DNA from: JBLIAZ01 sp047632015
GTDB lineage: Bacteria > Bacteroidota > Bacteroidia > Flavobacteriales_C > GCA-002722245
Assembly (NCBI GenBank): GCA_047632015.1
Contig: JBLIBC010000057.1
Span: 1 to 11,951, forward strand
Length of the DNA stretch: 11,951 nucleotides
Reading direction: 5' to 3'
The notes under the pieces are model-generated. The model ran no database searches and was not told the origin of the DNA. It worked only from the letters and a program-made list of their open reading frames with translations. Position 1 is the first letter of the stretch, and each line of letters opens with the position of its first letter. A program made the position numbers and the translations under genes. This document shows, piece by piece, positions 1 through 6,607 of the stretch.

Positions 1-2
1 CT

Positions 3-719
3 GAAACTGAAAAAACAATTTCATTAAACAGTGTAAATACTGAAAAAAACACTGAAGACGTGGTTACTGCAACTACTGCTACATTGAGTGGAGGTGCTCT
101 TACAGTGACTACAAATGTAAAAAGTAATGAAGAAGATGTTAACAACACTTACAATGGGACTAGTTGGGAAACTAACACTACAACCACTGCTACGGAATCA
201 GAATCTGTTCATAAGCAAACGTACTCAGTTGTAGTAAGTATTTACAAAGACAATACTTATACACAAACTGTTACTGAAGGAGCTTCAAGTGTTAAAAGCA
301 CTACTACGTTTACTTCTGGAGGAACGTCTGTAGTATCAGGTGGAGAAGTTACAGAAGGAGAAGGAACTACTGCAACTGAAGTTACAGAAGGAACTTGGTC
401 TTGGGCTGACGCTAAAAAAGACAAAATCATAATTGATGCAGGTGAATTTGCTGGAACTTTGTTAAGATTAGCAAAAGACGAAGCAATCATTACTGAGGAC
501 GGAAATGAGTCTGATGTTGATGTAGATGTAACAGTTTATGACGGATCAGGAGATAAGTTAGAATTTGCTACACAGAATGATAACAATGATCAATATAAAG
601 ATGCAGAAGGTACAGAGACTTCTGATTATGCATCTACTTCTGTTTATTCGTCTAAAGGGACATGGGAAAAAACAGATAAAGAGTCTGATAGAGAGGATGC
701 AGGCGAAGCAGCTGAGTAA
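3..719 (+). CDS. Partial Thr/Ser-rich, lipocalin-like hypothetical protein (5' end outside window)
   Basis: The reading frame is open to the left edge (first full codon at position 3) and ends with TAA at 717-719, so 238 C-terminal residues are visible and the true start lies upstream. A GTG at 60 could pass for a start, but coding-like sequence (ETEKTISLNSVNTEKNTEDV) continues before it. The protein is acidic and very rich in Thr, Ser, Glu and Gly. Short beta-strand-like segments such as YKDNTYTQTV and GTWSWADAKKDKIII resemble Bacteroidota lipocalin-like (Lipocalin_4-type) proteins, in which a TYT strand is followed by a GTWSW turn. Here a Thr/Ser/Gly-rich insertion of about 40 residues separates the two. 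The signal peptide or lipobox cannot be seen. Export is inferred only from composition and family resemblance. Function unknown; it could equally be another beta-rich surface protein. A strong terminator follows. Confidence 0.6.
   Translation, partial: ETEKTISLNSVNTEKNTEDVVTATTATLSGGALTVTTNVKSNEEDVNNTYNGTSWETNTTTTATESESVHKQTYSVVVSIYKDNTYTQTVTEGASSVKSTTTFTSGGTSVVSGGEVTEGEGTTATEVTEGTWSWADAKKDKIIIDAGEFAGTLLRLAKDEAIITEDGNESDVDVDVTVYDGSGDKLEFATQNDNNDQYKDAEGTETSDYASTSVYSSKGTWEKTDKESDREDAGEAAE
345..392 (+). repeat. In-frame 15-base direct repeat (EVTEG units)
   Basis: The 15-mer gaagttacagaagga occurs at 345-359 and again at 378-392. The offset of 33 bases (11 codons) keeps the frame and encodes EVTEG twice. 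A related VTEG unit lies about 25 codons upstream. This suggests local duplication inside the Thr/Glu-rich insertion of the lipocalin-like protein. Confidence 0.7.
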
Positions 720-757
720 GCATTAACTTTGAGGATTTTAAAATTCTTATAATATTG

Positions 758-789
758 AAAGGGCAGTTCATTTTGAACTGCCCTTTTTG
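758..789 (+). terminator. Intrinsic terminator after the lipocalin-like gene
   Basis: A perfect 13-base inverted repeat, AAAGGGCAGTTCA at 758-770 and TGAACTGCCCTTT at 774-786, has a three-base TTT loop and continues into a run of five T (784-788). It lies 39 bases after the stop codon at 719 and separates that gene from the transglycosylase operon. Confidence 0.93.
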
Positions 790-910
790 TTGTTGAAAAC
801 ATTTTGACGCAATAATTTAATTTTTATCCAAATCCTTAAGGGGCACTTGTTGATAAAAACCCCAATATTTTCATCGTATTCGATACATATTTCCTGACCT
901 TTAATTTTTG

Positions 911-2398
911 ATGAGGATGAAGTCTTTTATACTGTGTTTTTTGTTTGCATTGGGGAGTCCTTTGTTAGTTGCCGCATATCCTGAGGTGCCACAAGACCTT
1001 TTCTCGGACAATGACACCACATCTCATGAAGAGTGGATTTACCCTGATGATCCATTCGTATCTCAGCTAGACAGTTCGTTTCATAAAATATTTCTTGATC
1101 AAAATACATTTAATGATATTTTCGACACCTTAACCTACCTGTTAAGTCGTGATTCAATACCGCCGTTGGTTGAGTCAGAAATTAAATTTAGGATGTCTGT
1201 TCTTGATTCTATCACTCCGATGGTACTGGAGTACAATAAGTACAGCGCGCGGATGATTAATTTTTATTTGAAAAAGAGGCGCAACATGCTTTCGAGGGTG
1301 TTAGGTTTATCAGTTTTATACTACCCCATGTTCGAAGCAGAATTAGCTAAGGAATCACTTCCATTAGAGTTAAAGCATTTAGCAGTAGTGGAGTCTGCTC
1401 TATTGAATGTGATAAGGTCTAGAGCTGGTGCGGTGGGTTTATGGCAATTCATGTACAATACAGGAGTTTATTTGGGTATGGACATAGATTCTTACATTGA
1501 TGAAAGAAGAGACCCTAGAAAAAGCACAAAGTATGCTGTGAAATACCTTAAATACTTGCACGGCTTGTATGGTGACTGGTACATGGCACTTGCTGCTTAT
1601 AATGCAGGCCCAGGGAATGTTAATAAAGCAATTCGCCGTTCTGGAGGAAAAAGGACTTACTGGGAAATATATAAATATTTACCTCGTGAAACACGTTCAT
1701 ACGTACCAGCTTTTATAGCTGTGAATTACATCATGAATTACACAAAGGAACATAACATCCGTCCGGTTCTTCCAAAATACAAATACCATGAAATTGACAC
1801 TGTCCATGTTAATCAAGCAGTTTCATTCTATCAAATTAGTGAGGTGCTTTGTATCTCGATCGGTGAATTGAATTTTTTAAACCCACAGTATAAACTGGAT
1901 TTCATTCCTGTTAATAAGGAACTAAACAGAGATTATGTCTTGGTTTTACCGTATCATTTGGTGGGTGAGTTTGTAATTAATGAGGAAGTAATATATACTT
2001 ACAGGTCAGGAGATTTGCTAGATTCTAGCGCGTCTGATTCTGTCGAGGTTTTATCGGAAATAGTCCATCTAGTTCGATCTGGTCAAAACATTGGGAGTAT
2101 TGCTAATAAGTACAATGTATCTGTTAGTGAAATTAAAAAATGGAACAAACTTCGCGGAAACGTTATTTATCCAAAACAAAAGTTAACGATAAAAGTAAAA
2201 GGCAGAGAACCTGTGACCACTAATGTTACTACCGATGAAAAGTATTTATACCATGTGGTTAAAAAAGGAGATTCATTATCAGAAATTGCTGACAGGTACA
2301 ATGGTGTTTCTGTAAATTCGCTGACTAGTTTAAATCAACTAAGTAGGAAAGTTACCTTATATCCTGGGATAAAACTCAAATTAAAAAAGATTAAATAA
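911..2398 (+). CDS. mltD: MltD-like membrane-bound/secreted lytic transglycosylase with LysM domains
   Basis: Cleaves the MurNAc-GlcNAc bond of peptidoglycan with formation of 1,6-anhydroMurNAc, acting in the periplasm. From ATG 911 it has 495 residues; TTG 908 and ATG 917 are alternatives, and none has a clear Shine-Dalgarno. A signal peptide (MKSFILCFLFALGSPLLVAA) is followed by an N-terminal helical region and a GH23 SLT domain at about residues 140-270. Key motifs are the catalytic glutamate in LAVVESALL (E161), GAVGLWQF (about 174-180) and AAYNAGPGNV (about 228-237), all matching MltD. Two clear LysM peptidoglycan-binding repeats lie at about 384-429 and 446-492, and a degenerate third, lacking the usual core, at about 297-345. 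First gene of a three-gene operon; its stop overlaps the next start by one base (TAATG). The family and fold are very secure; the exact cellular role (growth, division or recycling) is inferred. Confidence 0.94.
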   Translation: MRMKSFILCFLFALGSPLLVAAYPEVPQDLFSDNDTTSHEEWIYPDDPFVSQLDSSFHKIFLDQNTFNDIFDTLTYLLSRDSIPPLVESEIKFRMSVLDSITPMVLEYNKYSARMINFYLKKRRNMLSRVLGLSVLYYPMFEAELAKESLPLELKHLAVVESALLNVIRSRAGAVGLWQFMYNTGVYLGMDIDSYIDERRDPRKSTKYAVKYLKYLHGLYGDWYMALAAYNAGPGNVNKAIRRSGGKRTYWEIYKYLPRETRSYVPAFIAVNYIMNYTKEHNIRPVLPKYKYHEIDTVHVNQAVSFYQISEVLCISIGELNFLNPQYKLDFIPVNKELNRDYVLVLPYHLVGEFVINEEVIYTYRSGDLLDSSASDSVEVLSEIVHLVRSGQNIGSIANKYNVSVSEIKKWNKLRGNVIYPKQKLTIKVKGREPVTTNVTTDEKYLYHVVKKGDSLSEIADRYNGVSVNSLTSLNQLSRKVTLYPGIKLKLKKIK

Positions 2399-3432
2399 TG
2401 AGCAAATGGTTCTTTTCATTTGTCATCGTCTTGATCTTATCGGGAGGCTGTTCTAAAAAAAACGACAACGTTGCCCAACGGCAAGAGTTGATAGGGAAGG
2501 CACAAGGTGGGTATTCGGATGTGGTGGTAGTATTGGACAAAAAGCTTTGGGAAAAAGGATTGAAAAGTGACGTTTCTTTTGTGTTTTCTGAGGAAATAAA
2601 AGGCTTATACAGTGTTGAACATAATTTTGACGTAATGCACGTCACTCCAAAATCTTTTTCGTCCTTGTTTAAAAAACAAAGGTTAATCGTGGAATTTGAG
2701 GTGTCTAGTTTAATCTCTCGTAACAACATAAGTTATAAAGAGGATAAATTCGCCAAAGGTCAATTGTATATAAAGGTTTCAGCAAAGGATTTTGAAGACG
2801 CTTCTTTTTTGTTTTTAACCTCCACAGAAGCTCTTAGAATAAAGATTAATGATCACAGGTTAAGAGGTATTCAGGAGAAAATAAAGCCGTTATCTGACTT
2901 AAAAAGCACTGAAATCTTTGAGCAATTCGTTGATGCACGTTTTGTACTCACAAACTATTATGATGCAATCATCAAAAAGGAAGGATTCGTCTATTTTGGA
3001 AAGCGGGCAAAGGCACCTTGTCAATCCGGTCAGCAAAGTGTTTGTAGTTACCAGACGGGTTTGTTTGTGTCTAAAATGGACTATGTAAGCAAAGAAGTTT
3101 TTGATGAAGAGGCTTTTGTAATTTTAAGGGATTCCATAACTAAAAAGTACATTGTTGGTCCTGAGAAACCTGAACCAACTTACATGGAATTTGAAAGGTT
3201 AGTACCAATTCATTCAAGAGTCCTTATGGTTGACGGGCATTATTGTGTTGAGTATAAAGGATGGTGGAGCATGGTTAACGCTACTATGGGCGGGCCGTTT
3301 ATTTCCTATTTGCTTGTAGATGAAAAAACCAGCAGTTTATACTTAATAGATGGATTTGTTTTTGCTCCTAATTTTCGCAAGCGAGATTTTTTAATGGAAC
3401 TTGAATCGATGATTAAAACTTTAAAAATTTAA
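2398..3432 (+). CDS. DUF4837-family lipoprotein
   Basis: 344 residues. The N-terminus MSKWFFSFVIVLILSGGC is a lipoprotein signal peptide with the acylated cysteine at residue 18, although the -3 residue is Ser rather than Leu. The body matches the Bacteroidota DUF4837 family as I know it: an early strand with VVVVLDKKLWE (about 42-52), a FDVMHVTPKSF segment (about 77-87), and a C-terminal block with MGGPFISYLLVDEK, DGFVFAPNFRKRD and a short final helix. DUF4837 has no established biochemical activity. The start ATG shares its A with the stop of the transglycosylase gene, which strongly suggests translational coupling, and the SGNH-like gene follows within about 10 bases. It probably sits in the inner or outer membrane facing the periplasm and may assist the neighbouring peptidoglycan enzymes; that role is inference from context only. 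Confidence 0.85.
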   Translation: MSKWFFSFVIVLILSGGCSKKNDNVAQRQELIGKAQGGYSDVVVVLDKKLWEKGLKSDVSFVFSEEIKGLYSVEHNFDVMHVTPKSFSSLFKKQRLIVEFEVSSLISRNNISYKEDKFAKGQLYIKVSAKDFEDASFLFLTSTEALRIKINDHRLRGIQEKIKPLSDLKSTEIFEQFVDARFVLTNYYDAIIKKEGFVYFGKRAKAPCQSGQQSVCSYQTGLFVSKMDYVSKEVFDEEAFVILRDSITKKYIVGPEKPEPTYMEFERLVPIHSRVLMVDGHYCVEYKGWWSMVNATMGGPFISYLLVDEKTSSLYLIDGFVFAPNFRKRDFLMELESMIKTLKI

Positions 3433-3436
3433 TGAT

Positions 3437-4846
3437 TTGACAGTGTTTAAGGCAAGGAAGGTGTTTTTTGTGCTTTTGTCTAGCATGATACTGTTGTTGC
3501 TAGTATTGCTAATACCTACTAGTGTCAACGACGATTTTGATTTAATTTCGTTACCTACTAAGAATGATTTTGTCCCTCTTGAGGTGGAAAGAGTAAATAC
3601 CATTTATGGATCAAAGCAAAGTGAACACTTATACGATATTTCGATACTGGGTTCTGCCTCAACAAAAAATAAAAAGATATATTCTAGCTCTGTCCCAGAA
3701 GATGAAAAAATCATTCACTCAAGTGATTTTGATAATGATTTGAAGTTTTTTTATCAAGCTCTAAATAAACTATCAGGGAAAGACACGTTAATAAGGGTTT
3801 TACATTTTGGTGACTCTCAGATTGAAGGAGACAGGGTTTCCGGTAAGTTAAGGCAAAGTTTTCAGAATTTGTTTGGAGGGTGCGGCACTGGATTTATGCC
3901 TGTTTCTGAGCATCGTGTAAATCGGTTAAATGTAATTAAGTATGTAGCTGGATGGGACAGGTACAAGGTTTTTGGGTCAAAGGCAAGTGGACCGCATAAT
4001 AAATATGGTTTTTTGGGTTACTATCATAAAATGGATTCGGCAAATGGCAATTCATATATTCAAATAAAAAAGAAGAGAAGATATTTTAAAGGTGTGAATC
4101 GCGCTGAAAAATTTACTATGCTTTATTCAAGTTTGAAACCGTACAAGAGGACTGACGTTTTAGTGAAAAATCACACTCAGAAATTTGATAAAGAGGTGGT
4201 GGAAGGTTTTGTCAGAAAGAGAACTTGGAGCTTAGATAGTTTTCAAAACAATTCAGTAAACATTAAGTTTAAACATGATACTGCCGTGGATATTTATGGA
4301 ATTTCTTTTGACTGTAAACGAGGATTAGCAATTGATAATGTAGGGCTGAGAGGTAGTTCTGGAACAGAATTCACCAAAATTGATGAAGCTAATTTGAAGT
4401 CCCAATTGCAACTTTTGAATGTTAATTTAATCGTGTATCAGTTTGGTGTAAATGTGATCCCTTACGTTGTTGACGACTATAAATACTATGAAAACATGGT
4501 TTTTAGGCAATTAAAACTATTTAAAAGACTTGTTCCAGATGCAGCTATTTTAGTAGTTGGTGTGTCGGATATGTGTCAAAAAAAGGATGGTAAATTTCAG
4601 AGTTTTCCTAATATTAAAAAAGTGATTCTTGCTCAAAGGAATGCTGCTAAAAGAGCAAAATGTGCTTTTTGGGACCTGCAAAAAGTGATGGGAGGGGAAG
4701 GGTCGATGAAAAATTGGGTGAATGCTGAACCTCCATTAGGTGAAAAAGATTACACTCATTTTAGTCGGAGGGGGGCAAACTTGGTTGGTGAAAAAATGTT
4801 TAATGCCTTAATGTCTGATTTTAACAATTATACCTTATCACCATGA
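3437..4846 (+). CDS. Membrane-anchored SGNH/GDSL hydrolase-like protein
   Basis: 469 residues from TTG 3437 (GTG 3443 is the other candidate). The first in-frame ATG is residue 17, inside the hydrophobic segment, so it is unlikely. An uncleaved anchor or signal (about 8-27, preceded by K5, R7 and K8) leads to a periplasmic domain. SGNH blocks are visible: block I HFGDSQIEGD (nucleophile Ser127 in GDS), a block-II-like IDNVGLRGSSG (about 299-309), block III FGVN (Asn339), and block V DYTH (Asp438, His441). So the full Ser-Asp-His set with the oxyanion Asn is present. Relatives include esterases and O-acetyl transferases acting on polysaccharides or peptidoglycan (AlgX/PatB-like); the substrate cannot be read from the sequence. 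It is third in the operon with a lytic transglycosylase, which makes a cell-wall glycan substrate plausible. The unusual start is discussed in the findings. Confidence 0.8.
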   Translation: MTVFKARKVFFVLLSSMILLLLVLLIPTSVNDDFDLISLPTKNDFVPLEVERVNTIYGSKQSEHLYDISILGSASTKNKKIYSSSVPEDEKIIHSSDFDNDLKFFYQALNKLSGKDTLIRVLHFGDSQIEGDRVSGKLRQSFQNLFGGCGTGFMPVSEHRVNRLNVIKYVAGWDRYKVFGSKASGPHNKYGFLGYYHKMDSANGNSYIQIKKKRRYFKGVNRAEKFTMLYSSLKPYKRTDVLVKNHTQKFDKEVVEGFVRKRTWSLDSFQNNSVNIKFKHDTAVDIYGISFDCKRGLAIDNVGLRGSSGTEFTKIDEANLKSQLQLLNVNLIVYQFGVNVIPYVVDDYKYYENMVFRQLKLFKRLVPDAAILVVGVSDMCQKKDGKFQSFPNIKKVILAQRNAAKRAKCAFWDLQKVMGGEGSMKNWVNAEPPLGEKDYTHFSRRGANLVGEKMFNALMSDFNNYTLSP

Positions 4847-4878
4847 CACCAATTTGTGATTGGATAACACAAAAACGG

Positions 4879-6000
4879 TTAAACAAAAAGAGCTAATGCA
4901 ACTTGATCGGCAATGTATTTTCCCTTTCTTGTTAGCTTAATATATTTTTTATCTAATTGAATATTATCTAATTGTACTTGTTCAGTAATTGCATGCTGAA
5001 TTACCTTTGCAAACTTTTCAAATGTATACAATAAATCATCAGTGGAGATCCCTTGGCTGGTTCTTAACCTCGTAAGTATATATTCATTGAATTTGTTTTC
5101 GAGGGATAAGTGTTCAATTTCCTTAGTTGTTTCTTGTTTTTCGATTCCCTTTATGTAATTCATGTTGTGCGCTATATTGCAAGATCTTTCTCCTTTAATG
5201 TAACTATGGGCAGAGGGACCAACACCAATGTAATCTTTTTGATTCCAATACGCGCTGTTGTGTTTTGATTCCAAACCAGGTAAGCAATAGTTTGAAATTT
5301 CATATTGTTTGTATCCTGCTTTTTCTAATAAGTTCATTGCTATTGTAAACTGGTTAATTGATGTGTCCTCGTTCAAAGGATTTATCTTTTTTAGCGCAAT
5401 GAATTTTTTTAATGTGGTCTGTTCCTCTATTGTGAGGTTGTAGCAACTTAAGTGAGGAACTTTTAAATCAATGACTTTTTGTAAGTTATTAATCCACATT
5501 TCATCACTTAAGTCAGGTAGTGAAAACATCAAGTCCACAGAAAAATTTTTAAAACCAACTTTTTTAATAATTTCAATTGCTTGTTTAGCTTCTGTTGAAC
5601 TATGTGCTCTATTCATAGTGGTCAAGTTTTCTTGATGAAAGCTTTGTATCCCAATACTTAATCTATTAACGCCTAATTTTAGCCATGATTTTGCCTGTAT
5701 TTCAGTGATGTCATCTGGATTAGCTTCAAGTGTAATTTCAGCGTTCTCAGCAATGTTGTAATTGTTTTTTATGCTTAAAAATAGTTCTTCTAGTTCTGCG
5801 TCAGACAGCAACGAAGGTGTTCCCCCACCAAAATAGACAGTGTCAATGGTAGAATTCAACATTGATGAGTCTTGAGTTAATTGTTTATTAAGTGCAGCAA
5901 CCATACGAGACCTGTACTTTTTAAAAGAAGTAGAGAAATGGAACCCACAATAATGGCAGGCTTGTTTGCAAAACGGGATGTGCAAATATATGCCAGCCAT
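4879..6000 (-). CDS. hemW: HemW, radical SAM heme chaperone
   Basis: 373 residues. HemW binds heme and hands it to target proteins such as respiratory cytochromes; it is homologous to, but does not act as, the oxygen-independent coproporphyrinogen oxidase HemN. The N-terminus IYLHIPFCKQACHYCGF holds the radical-SAM CxxxCxxC cluster ligands at C11, C15 and C18, followed by Phe20 where HemN has a fourth Cys, the usual HemW/HemN distinction. Further family motifs are YFGGGTPSLL (56-65), LEANPDD (91-97), RLSIGIQSF (113-121), YEISNY (233-238), the HNSAYW...DYIGVGPSAHSY block (247-267) and the C-terminal winged-helix end LTRKGKYIAD. Length is normal. It lies 12 bases downstream of a small DUF551-like gene on the same strand and converges on the SGNH-like gene with only 32 bases between. 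Confidence 0.95.
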   Translation of the reverse strand: MAGIYLHIPFCKQACHYCGFHFSTSFKKYRSRMVAALNKQLTQDSSMLNSTIDTVYFGGGTPSLLSDAELEELFLSIKNNYNIAENAEITLEANPDDITEIQAKSWLKLGVNRLSIGIQSFHQENLTTMNRAHSSTEAKQAIEIIKKVGFKNFSVDLMFSLPDLSDEMWINNLQKVIDLKVPHLSCYNLTIEEQTTLKKFIALKKINPLNEDTSINQFTIAMNLLEKAGYKQYEISNYCLPGLESKHNSAYWNQKDYIGVGPSAHSYIKGERSCNIAHNMNYIKGIEKQETTKEIEHLSLENKFNEYILTRLRTSQGISTDDLLYTFEKFAKVIQHAITEQVQLDNIQLDKKYIKLTRKGKYIADQVALALFV

Positions 6001-6012
6001 GGAGAGGCGTGA

Positions 6013-6282
6013 TTAGGGCTTAAGAGGTAACGACATCCAATGCGTAACCTCTTGAAAAAAATGATTACTTAAACCCAATCCACTCCAAAAATGATTGTTT
6101 TCCGAGCGTTTGTGTTTTGGTCTATGTTTTCCATAAAAGTCCCGGTTAAACACTAATATTTTAACGGGTTGAAAAACAGTTACAGTTGGATCTCCTGGTG
6201 TAGGGACACGATTATAAGGCACAAATGCTAGAACAGTTTGATTGTCTTCAGGTAACTGCTCTGTAACGCTAGTCCAATTCAT
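6013..6282 (-). CDS. Small DUF551-like protein
   Basis: 89 residues, no signal peptide or membrane segment, so probably cytoplasmic. The N-terminal W-S-V-x-E-x-L-P pattern (W3, S5, V6, L10, P11) with a following TVLAF strand, and the C-terminal VTHWMSLPLKP (79-89), match the layout of DUF551 proteins, which begin with a W-x-x-v-x-x-x-L-P motif and end in THWMPLP. DUF551 is common in phages and scattered through bacterial chromosomes and has no known biochemical function. It is the promoter-proximal gene of a two-gene minus-strand unit with hemW (12-base gap), so it may simply share its transcript. No Shine-Dalgarno sequence is evident before ATG. Family call is from motif memory, not an alignment. 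Confidence 0.68.
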   Translation of the reverse strand: MNWTSVTEQLPEDNQTVLAFVPYNRVPTPGDPTVTVFQPVKILVFNRDFYGKHRPKHKRSENNHFWSGLGLSNHFFQEVTHWMSLPLKP

Positions 6283-6506
6283 AGGAGTAAAAATAGGTAA
6301 AAACTTCTAGTTAGATGAGTAAAGTTCCAGAGCTGGAGAAAAATAAGTGTAATTATTTTCGCAAATTTTAACACAGTCACAATTAAAAGTAGGTTTTTTC
6401 ACCATGTATCTAATTATTTTTTTGCGTTTTACGTAAATACATCAGGTCTAGTCACTCTGATTGAGGAGTTTTTGAATGAATCAGTTCCTTAATTATGAGC
6501 AGGGTG

Positions 6507-6522
6507 TAATTCAATTGAATTA
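6507..6522. promoter_or_regulatory. 16-base perfect palindrome, candidate operator
   Basis: taattcaattgaatta reads identically on both strands. It covers the TTG (6515-6517) that serves as the -33 element of the downstream promoter, a typical position for a dimeric repressor site. The sequence is AT-rich, so chance is not negligible, and no regulator gene lies in the window. Confidence 0.45.
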
Positions 6523-6547
6523 AAGGACACGCTTGCCTTTAAATTTG
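6515..6547 (+). promoter_or_regulatory. Bacteroidota-type promoter for the CsgG/TolB-like gene
   Basis: TTG at 6515-6517 and TAAATTTG at 6540-6547 are separated by 22 bases, fitting the flavobacterial pattern TTG-N17-23-TAnnTTTG with a perfect -7 element. Transcription would begin near 6553, leaving a leader of about 55 bases before ATG 6608. Confidence 0.65.
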
Positions 6548-6607
6548 TTTCCGTGATCAAGACAGGTCATTTAAAGTGAAAACAAATAGTAACTAAAATT
6601 AAAAATT

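Larger units (their letters stand above)
6283..6607. other. Divergent intergenic region (325 bases)
   Basis: This AT-rich stretch separates the divergent DUF551-hemW unit from the CsgG/TolB-like gene. On the plus side it holds a good promoter (6515-6547) and a perfect 16-base palindrome (6507-6522), annotated separately. A small near-palindrome TCCAG-AG-CTGGA sits at 6326-6337. I saw no convincing minus-strand promoter: TATTTTTA (minus strand, about 6295-6288) is one mismatch from TAnnTTTG but has no TTG partner. Only very short reading frames occur (18 codons at 6315-6371, 15 codons at 6476-6523). No tRNA-like or riboswitch-like structure was recognised. Confidence 0.6.

Noticed and set aside
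257..490. Minus-strand reading frame of 77 codons
   Set aside because: It is antisense to the lipocalin-like gene; composition mirrors the Thr/Glu-rich coding strand and no independent gene signal is seen.
724..731. TAACTTTG, a perfect match to the -7 element, just after the first gene
   Set aside because: It has no TTG partner at 17-23 bases and would start a transcript directly into the terminator at 758-789.
840..863. GGGG...CCCC inverted repeat upstream of the transglycosylase gene
   Set aside because: Four base pairs with a 16-base loop; no recognised riboswitch or terminator form.
4849..4863. CCAAT-TTGTG-ATTGG inverted repeat between the convergent SGNH and hemW genes
   Set aside because: Only five base pairs and no following T-run, so not supportable as a terminator.
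6315..6371. An 18-codon reading frame (MSKVPELEKNKCNYFRKF)
   Set aside because: Too short, no promoter or ribosome site, and no continuation in another frame that would suggest a broken gene.
6476..6523. A 15-codon reading frame (MNQFLNYEQGVIQLN) with GAGGAG seven bases before its ATG
   Set aside because: It lies upstream of the predicted transcription start (about 6553), ends inside the palindrome, and Shine-Dalgarno sites are rare in this phylum, so the match is probably chance.
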